This document shows positions 56,101-64,000 of a stretch of 64,000 nucleotides of DNA, in pieces; positions within the stretch are counted from its first letter, which is position 1, and each line of letters opens with the position of its first letter. A program made the position numbers and the translations under genes. The DNA lies in the NCBI RefSeq assembly GCF_036370855.1, contig NC_088117.1, forward strand, positions 1,550,001 to 1,614,000, read 5' to 3'. Source of the DNA: Dromaius novaehollandiae. Its lineage: Eukaryota > Chordata > Aves > Casuariiformes > Dromaiidae. The notes below the pieces were generated by a model. That model saw nothing but the letters and a program-made list of their open reading frames with translations, was not told where the DNA came from and searched no databases.

Positions 56101-59100
56101 GCTGCAATTTTTCCTTTAATACAAGATACACAAGTGGGAGGAAGTGGCCAAACACAATACTGCACGCTACGGCAATCCACTTTTAGTTCCCAGATCTTGG
56201 ACCTCTCCGGCCCAGATGGGAAATGAAACATTTTGATCTGGGACTGACAAAGCATTTTATTTCAGTCCAAAAATGTCAAAAAAACAAAGACAAAAACACA
56301 GCTCTACCTTCCCAAAAAGAAAACATGGCTACAGCCATGCACGCAGAGTGGCTCCTTGGAACTTCCTTCCCAATTCAGACTTGCACAAAGTATCAAAACT
56401 TCAAAACCAAGACGTACCCAAATTCACTCTGCTCCAAACGGCGCACGCTAGCCCATGGCCAGGAAACTGAGCTGGGTGCGAAACGGGCTCCTGCCCTGGG
56501 GCAAGGCACAGCTCGCTGCACATCTGCTCAGCCTAGACCTGCTGTGAAACCGCCCTGACGGACCTCCAGGGCTTGGTCTGCAACACAAAAGCATCCAGTG
56601 ATGTGAGCTTGTTCAGCTGGGTGAACTGTCACCACCCAGAAACAGCCGCTACGCACGCTCCAGGCATTTAACGGGCAGTTTCTTCTCATTGCAATTATTG
56701 TTAGTTCATGAAACGGCTAATTATAGGCCTGTCTCCATCTGATGCTCTTATTACCCCTGCAACAGCTGCGGCAGATAAAAACACCCCGGATTGAGGCATC
56801 TCTTGGAGAGGTGAAGCAAGGCCTGTCGTGCAGACGGGTCCATGTGCTCTCCCTCGCGAGGAGGGCACGGCTGGAGGCATCGCTGGCTGGCATCGTCACA
56901 AATCCCAGGCTGGGATTAACACGTGGGCCGAGCCCAGCCAGCACGACCCCTCCCCAGGACCCAGCACCTCAGCCCAGGCAGGGGCAGGCGCGTAGCGGAT
57001 GGACCGGGAGCCCCCATCGTTCCTCCCTTCCAGGCAGCCAGCGGAGATAAAATCCCCATCCGCTCTGAATTCCGGAGATTACAGAGGGAAAGGGCACCGC
57101 GGTAACGTGGCAGATGAAGGTGGGGGACAGCCAGCCAGCCACGTTATTCTGTAAATCCGTGGTCTGGCAGCTGACTCCCTACCCGCAGCGAGCCCAGGGC
57201 TAAATCCCTGCCCACCCCAAATGCTCCCACAACCAAAGAAGCACACGGGAGACGCATAAACCGATTACTTCCTTTAATACTCTGATGGCCCAGAAGAGGG
57301 GCTGTTTCAGGCAAATGTCTCTAACTTGTACTTGCTCTCTAGGAGGGGCCCAGAAGTGCCCCCAGGGAGAGCCAGAGCCTCCACGGCATCATCAAATTGT
57401 CCCAGGAAGCTTCCTCTGGGCAGACCGGCCAAGGTGGTGACAGCAGGGTCTTGCTCCAGAAGGGGAATGCATTAAACCCCAAACCTCAAACATGCTTGCA
57501 GATCCCAAAAGCCGAACCCACATCAGGGAACAGAAAGGGCCCTATAATCCAGCTCCAGCGCCCAGCACTGGCGCCTAGACTGGACAGACGAGCCATGAGC
57601 AACCCAGAGGAGCTGCAGCGCAAGCACAAGGAAGGAGCCACCATGTCCCAGGACGCGGTGGCAAAGCAGCAGGAGGGCTCAGCCAAAACGTGCATGAGAA
57701 ATGCCGAGCCAGGCTCTTCTTCACACCTCCCGAGGGAGTAACTGTAAGTCAGCGCTGGGCTGGGAGAAATCGCCCTGTGACAAGAACAACACAGGCTCAA
57801 GCTGTCCTTGGCCCCGGGGAGGTCCGTCAGCACAGAGGGATAAGGGAGCTGTTCAGTGTGGGAAAGTCACAGATGCACGCAGATACGCCTCTCCGACAGG
57901 GAAGAGCGCGTTCTGGGACACTGCCACGGCAAATGCCAGTAGGACAGGCTTCTCCCTGCACGTTTTAGCTACAAACAGCCACTTTCGAGCTCTCTTTGCC
58001 TTTTGGACCAGGTCTCTTCATCCGCCTCTTAACAGCTCAAGAGCATGAACGGGATCAAGCTTTCCCTGCCCCAGCCAATGGAGAGCACAAACCAGGGCTC
58101 GGATGCAGAACGTCCGTGGAGAGAAACACCAGTTTCAGGGTCCCCCAACAAGTCGCGAAGAAGGAGGGTGAAAAAGCAGTTCCTCCAGCCTGAGCCTTCA
58201 GCTCCCCAGGCCGGTGCCAAGGACAGCAGTGAATGAAGTTCAGCACAGGATCCGCAGCTCCACCGACACGAGAAGGAAAGGAAAAAAGGTCGCAGAGCAC
58301 GAGGGAAAGGGAAGCCCGGCAGCTAGTTAAACCACTGCAAAGGGCGTTTCAGCAGCAGCCTGGCTGCAGGGCTCGCGGGGACGGGCCCTGAGCGCTGCGA
58401 GGGGCCAGCAACGGGCACGGTGGCCGCAGCTGCAGCTCCGCCGCAGCTTCTTCTCCCACTTCTTTGCTTCTCCCAACACAGCCTCACGCTCTCTGTGGTG
58501 TTTTCCTTCCTGTTTCATGGGAGGAAACCCAGGGTGGGATTTGCCCACACAGAGTGGAAGCAAAGCACGAGGAGGGAGGACCTACGCGGGCGCTGCTCCT
58601 AAAGCTTCTTCATAAAACACCCAAAAGCCAATGGCACCAGGGACCGCGGGAACTGGAGCTAGCGAGTGGAGGTATTGCAGAGATCAGAGGCCTTCTTCCA
58701 TCAGCGATCTTCTGTTCTCCTGCAGACAAGCCACTGCCCAGCAATACTCCCTGCATGGGCGTTGATCCACAGAGCCAAGGCAGGCTGCCTTTAGGGGTGC
58801 CCAGCCACCGTGTCTCAAGGTCCCCTTATACCTCAGGCACCGAGGCTATTCGAGAGGGATTATTTTTCATGGTGGGAGCAAATGGAGCAGATAAAACCCC
58901 AGGGAACTGGGGGGAAGGTTGTCTCCCAAGAAGAACTGCACAGAAAATTAAGCTCAGCAGCAACACTGAGCCAACCAGGTCCCAGGGGACGAGCATCCCC
59001 CACAACTGCACACGCATGAAATATTTGGTCTGCACTACAATTTGATAGCAGATATCACTACTCGCAGCCCGCAGGGTGGGTTAAAAGCAATGGGGCAGGT

Positions 59101-60268
59101 TGTATACGGCAAGGACAGTCAGGGAGCCCAAGTGGCTCCTTCTACACCCTATTTCCAGCCTAAGTGCCATCAATTGCTCAGACCTGCTCTGCACTTCACT
59201 GCTAAATGGGATAATTGACCACCGCGACCAAGATGATTCAGACGACCTTCTCCACGTCTTAAGAAAAAAACAGCCCTTGGAAATCTCTGCTTTCTGCAGA
59301 CAGACTCATAGGTCTGTCAGCTGCCCAGACACATTAACGTGGAGGCCGGCATGACGCAGGGGAGCTCAGAGAGCAGCCCCCCTGCTCACCTTAGGCACTG
59401 TGCTAGCACATGGGAAGCTTTCCAGGGCAGAAACTCCCCTGCAAGGAGGGGAGAGACGGACACAAGCACATCAACCCAAGCATTGCCTGCTCCCAAGAGA
59501 TGCTTGCAGTTGCCCCAGTTACAGAGTTCAGGATAAGGAATAGCTTATCCCACCACCCACAGCCCTCAAGGAAAGCTTGGAGAGAGCCCAGCTCTGGAAA
59601 TGCAGCCCAGTGGGGATTTCTTCTCCATGTGCATCCACGGACACAAGGATGCCAACCCCACACAGGTACTGAGACCACAACCTTCTGTGCCTAGACCCTG
59701 TCACAGCTCACTTTGGACCAGGGTAATTGCAAAGCAGACAAATTAAAAGCAGGGAGACTGACAATCCTACCACACGCTAAGCAACGAAGGCTTTCCAGGG
59801 CAGAGAGCCAGGCAGATAACTCTCGCCTTATTTTATACAACTCTAGACCTTGAGAGCTCCCTGCATCACTGCAGAACCAGAACATCCGATATCAGTAATA
59901 ATGTTTGCGCTTCCACCGCCATCCCCCAAAATGTTGTACAAGGAGGAAAGGGAGGGAAAAGTCTGCAGCCCATTTGTGTTTTCCCCAGTAATGCTGGGCC
60001 AAATGGGTTTCTTGGACTAGAAATGCCCACTCGGATTTTGCTGAATGGCTTCTTTGGGTGTTTCTGCTGCAAATTGCTAGCTGCAGCAGCAGAGCTGGGG
60101 TTTGAAGTCTTATTAAGAAGGGGTTCTCTCCTGTTATTTATTGAGCTACTGAGCTGGAAAATCTTTATCTTTTAAAAATACTAATAGACCAAACTTGGCA
60201 ACCAAATGACTCAAGAAAGGGTTAGAAGTCAGACTCTCACTAACGCTCCAGGAAACCAGCCAGAAAAC

Positions 60269-60322
60269 CAGCTTAGGCAATACCAGCGTTTCTACCAGCT
60301 TAGGCAACACCAGCCTTTCTAC
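60269..60322 (+). repeat. 27-bp direct repeat, two copies
   Basis: ACCAGCTTAGGCAATACCAG and the following GCGTTTCT recur directly downstream with few changes (CAACACCAGCCTTTCT). Confidence 0.8.
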
Positions 60323-63300
60323 TGGATGCTGTACGCACTGGATAGAGAGAGATGTGGGGAAAAAACAAAACCAGGGACACCTGGCTACACCACCCACAAA
60401 GCCAGCATGCTCCGCTGCCTCCCTCCGTCCCAGATCAACCTGATAGGCTGCTGAGCAGCTCCTTGGAGGTGAGAAGGTGCCAGCCAGCTGGAAAGGAGGA
60501 CACGTGCAGTTTTCACCTCCTGTCCCCTCCTCACCCCTATCACAGCTGCTATCGGCAAACAAGTGCTCAAACCTCTGCCCGCTGGCCTTCACAGCGGGGA
60601 GCGCAGCCCATAGGCGAGATGAGGGTGTCACCGTGCCACCCGTGTGTACCACGACGTGCTGTCTACTGCAGGAGCCCTCCCATCGCAGCAGAGAAGCCAG
60701 ACAAAGCAGGGGAGGAAGCAAGTGGGAGTTAATCCCAGTTTGAAGTAGGTTTATTGAAGCAGCAGAGCCGGGAGGCCCCAGGCACGGTGGTCCAGGACCT
60801 TCCCTCCAGCTGCCTCCTTGGCAGCTCTGGTTTCACCCACACGCAATATGGAGCAGGAGCTGTCTCTGTGCCCTGCCATTTATACCACGCGCTGAAGAAA
60901 GAACAAGCTGTTTCCAAAGACAGCAGAGCTCTGCCCCATCCTCCCAGAAAGGAAAACCTAAAAAAAGGGGCAGAAATAGTCAATACTTCCCCTCGGCACT
61001 TTACTCCTTGCAGCCAGGAAGGACGGGCAGCACTTGGGGAGGAAGGCTGCCGTGTCTGCGGGGTCCCCTTTAACCTTCTAACCACGAGGGAACCGCTGTA
61101 ACTTCCCCCCATGTCCGTTACACGCGGGTGACACAAGGAAGCAGATGGGACCGGACTCCTTTCCCCAACCGGCATCACCAGGAGGCTCCTCGGGCAACCC
61201 CGGCTGTCTGGAAAGCTTTCTGAAGAAACCAGCCCGGAGATCCCCACCGCCGCAGTGGGCGCGCGGCCCGGGCTCTTCACTCCCCGGCCTCTTCACTCCC
61301 CGGCCTCCCCGATGCCGTCCGCGGTGCACGACCAGCCTCCTGGCAACGGGATGCTGCCGTGGGCACCTGCAGATCCCTGCCTGAAAACGATACACCCGAT
61401 TCAGAGCACTGAACAGCAAACAAGGGGCTGAGAAGTCCCCCAAAATCAAGAAGCTGACCCTACTTTTGCTGGGAATACACGATAACACAACTGTACAGAT
61501 AATCCCAGGGATGCAGGAGGGTAGAGAAGGGGCCAGAGTGAGGGACACATTAGTGGGGAGACTTCTGCTTTGTGCAGCTGTGCCTTGTTCAGAGGAAGTT
61601 TACTGTTCCCTTTGCCTTAAAAGCTAAATAACCAGTAAAACATTCAAGTCCCAGCTGGGCACCTGCAGCCTGACCAGGCTAATCACTTGCTCCATGTTGC
61701 TTTTTGGAGGCAGCTACACCATCGCTGGTTATCTTGGACTTCTGCTTAGCTACAGCCTCACCAAAGAGCCAGACATGGAGGGTCCAGCCACCAGCAAGGC
61801 CCCACGAGCTCCCCTTCCCAGCCCTGGCCGGCCCGTGCGGACGGCCTCTGGACGCCTGCAGGCCCAGAGCCCAAATCCGGCAAAACTCGATGCCCAGGGC
61901 GATGCAACGGTCACTGCTGACTCCACGAGCAGCCCTGGAGGCACCACGCTGCCTGCTGCCGGAGGGAGGTCCCACCACCCGGGATGGCCCAAAACAAGCC
62001 TCCTGAGGGGGCTGTCCCCACCAGCACGGCTGTGGGGCGAGCTCCATCAGCAAGCCGAGCCCAGCCTCCACTGCCAAATTCATGCTTATTCCACGTGAAA
62101 AGTTCTCTGGGAGAAAACTCAGGAGGGAGAAATTTCCACCTTGAAGCCTGCAAGCGCAGAGGAACTGCCACAGCTTTGCGTCATCCTTAAATTTGGAGCC
62201 AGCTGAGCTTATGTAAGGTCTCCGGGTGCAGGTAGCTCCCCAAAAGCATCTCCAGAATCGCCTGGATCCACCCCGCACCAGGCCTGCGGCTTCTCCTCTG
62301 GCGCAGTGAGTCACCGGGACCCGAATGGCTTTGCCGAGCATCAAAGCCAGGGAGCTGTGACAAGGAGGCCCTGCCCAAGTGCCGCCTCAGCGCTGGGAAA
62401 TTCCCGAAGCAAATGCAGCCACAGGCAATAACTTCATCAGCCTCCACCAGAGCGCGAAGGAAGCCAACTGAGAGCCGATGGAGAGAGAAAGACCGGGGTG
62501 TTTTGAACCGCAGGAAGATTTTGAAAAATAGCACCTTTCTTGCCCTTCCCAAGCGACGCGACGCCATCTGCATGGTGCTCCATCCTCCTCTGTGGTGACC
62601 GATGGGAACGGTCCCCAAACCCCTCATCGGCACCACTGCCCCCCTCCCTTGCTTGTCCCCCCCACCAGCGAGTTTCTTGGGGTGCCCCCAACCCCGCTGC
62701 AAAGGAATAGAGGGTGCGAGGGCGGAAATCAGCAGGGCCTCCCGCCCTCGCCTCCCGCCAGCGCCGTCCCGCGGGGCAGGGCCGACAACAATATTCGGTC
62801 CCCAAACAATGCGGCGAGCGCAGGCACTCCCTGCCTTCCTGCGCGCTCTGCCGCAGCCAACGAGGCAGAAAGCACTCGCGGTCCAGCAGAAACGCTCGGC
62901 GCCCTACAAACCCGCGTGGCGCGGAGCGATGGCCAGGAGCGGCCGTGGGAACGCGCGGCGTCGGCCGGACTTCTCGAAGGAAAGTGCCTTGCCGCGAGCG
63001 GACTGCCGCGTCCCCGCACGAGCCTGCCGCAGCGACGAGGGGTGCTGGGTTTGCTCCCACCTGCATCTTCTAAGGCCGACGCGCTAAATGCACTAAAACC
63101 AAGCAAACTCCCCCCAAACCCCTCTCCCCTTTAAAATGCAGAAATAAGAGCGATCCCAGACTGCAGCTGGGAGGAAAATGCAAGCCGTGAGATTTTTCGC
63201 TCCCCTGTAAGGATAGGGAAAAAAATAAAAATAATAATAAAAAAACCCCAGAAAAGCTTCTCATCAACATTTTAGCCTTTGCAAAGCGCTGCTTCCCTCA

Positions 63301-63560
63301 AAGCACGTAATTCTTCTGACAGGTGAGTAAACAGCACATTCGCAAGCTGTCATCCGAGCAGAGGGTGGGGGAGCAAGCCGTCTCTGCCCGGATTGACGCA
63401 TACGCGTGACGGCTCGGTAAGACGGCAAGGCCGGTGGAGCAGCTCTGTTTGTTTTTTTTTTCCTTTTAATTAATTTTTTTTTTTTTTTAATCAAGACGCC
63501 CCACAACAACAGTGGTTCAGGCCCCTCCCAGCGCTGCTGCACAAAGATCAGCCCCGCTGA

Positions 63561-64000
63561 GAAATTAATAGTCTCTCACCGGTCTGGAAATGGTTCCCCC
63601 AAGCGCCTTCCAACGCGCCTAAGCGGAAAAGTTTGCCGCCGCCGGCACCGATCGCCAGCGGCCTCCACCGAGCCGCCGCCGGGACGGCGTCGCCGTCGCC
63701 CGACATCCCCCAAAGCCGCGGCTGCGAGCGGGGTCACGCCGCGCTACGGCCGAGAGCCGGCCCGGCGCCGGGCAGCGCTGCGGGCTGCAAGCGGCTGGAT
63801 GCTGGTCAAGCAAAAACCAGACCTTGCGGGACAAACCGCCCGGGGGGTCCGGGAAGAGCCGCGGGGTATTTCCCACCTTGCCTGCGCGGCCGCAATCACG
63901 GCTCCGCGCTGGGGGCCGCCGCGAGCCTCGTGCCGGGCCGAGCCCCGGCGCTGCCGCTGCACCTGCCGCTTCCCCGCCGGCGGAGCGGGCGCCCCGGGCA
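63561..64000. promoter_or_regulatory. CpG island running off the right end
   Basis: From about 63,600 to the window end CpG density is very high and runs of CCG/CGG occur, as at the promoters of ABCA2 and POU5F3. A smaller CpG-rich block lies at 62,740-63,060. No known first exon was recognised on either strand, so gene and direction are unknown. Confidence 0.6.

Larger units (their letters stand above)
45551..63560. other. Gene-poor 18 kb region right of NPDC1
   Basis: I recognised no coding exon of any known family on either strand. In mammals ENTPD2 follows NPDC1, but no NTPDase motif was seen. The region has moderate GC content, short tandem repeats (47,251, 48,465, 60,269), a duplicated element (50,797 and 53,057), an AT-rich motif islet (56,690-56,760) and homopolymer T runs (50,916-50,932 and near 63,470-63,490). 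Isolated minus-strand AATAAA motifs occur at 49,570, 52,102 and 60,750. Confidence 0.6.

Noticed and set aside
45551-63560. ENTPD2, expected next to NPDC1 from mammalian synteny
   Set aside because: No apyrase conserved region or NTPDase-like exon was seen on either strand.

Overview
The window is vertebrate nuclear DNA. It has split genes with GT-AG introns, CpG islands, GC-rich minisatellites and one antisense CR1 LINE fragment, and no bacterial-style gene density. The gene set ABCA2 - FUT7 - POU5F3 - NPDC1, together with the CR1, points to a sauropsid, most likely a bird (chicken chromosome 17-like microchromosome synteny, from memory). I cannot assign a species.

Layout. At about 2.98-3.05 kb (minus) lies the first coding exon of ABCA2 inside a CpG island; the rest of that gene runs off the left end. 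About 10 kb of repeat-bearing intergenic DNA follows. FUT7, an intronless coding exon for a Golgi alpha-1,3-fucosyltransferase, is on the plus strand at 13,493-14,536 with its poly(A) signal at 14,834. A 1.9 kb minisatellite of 16-bp units with a 471-bp higher-order period fills 15.56-17.46 kb. POU5F3 (PouV, the Oct4-class pluripotency factor) occupies 20,759-26,264 on the minus strand. I resolved all five coding exons to the base, with consistent splice phases and a 387-residue product. NPDC1, a neuronal type I membrane protein, is on the minus strand; exons 2-9 were resolved from 42,624 down to the stop at 33,280.

The main puzzle is the 5' end of NPDC1. Two different signal-peptide-like exons end in the required phase. 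One (44,708-44,762) is collinear with the Cys-rich exon 2. The other (39,350-39,449) lies downstream of exon 2, so in this order it could only join exon 3 and skip the Cys-rich module. A nearly perfect 93-bp palindrome lies 180 bp upstream of this second candidate. This could mean alternative promoters or a local assembly error.

From about 45.5 kb to 63.5 kb I found no recognisable gene. That stretch holds a (CTC)40 tract, short tandem repeats, a duplicated 56-bp element, and AT-rich islands that may be conserved non-coding elements. A second CpG island runs off the right end. The genes are not a functional operon; they are a conserved synteny block. POU5F3 is the member absent from eutherian mammals at this site. 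I saw no new biological system. The items most worth checking are the NPDC1 5' structure and palindrome, the GGGGCC tract beside ABCA2 exon 1, the higher-order minisatellite and the triple AP-1 array.
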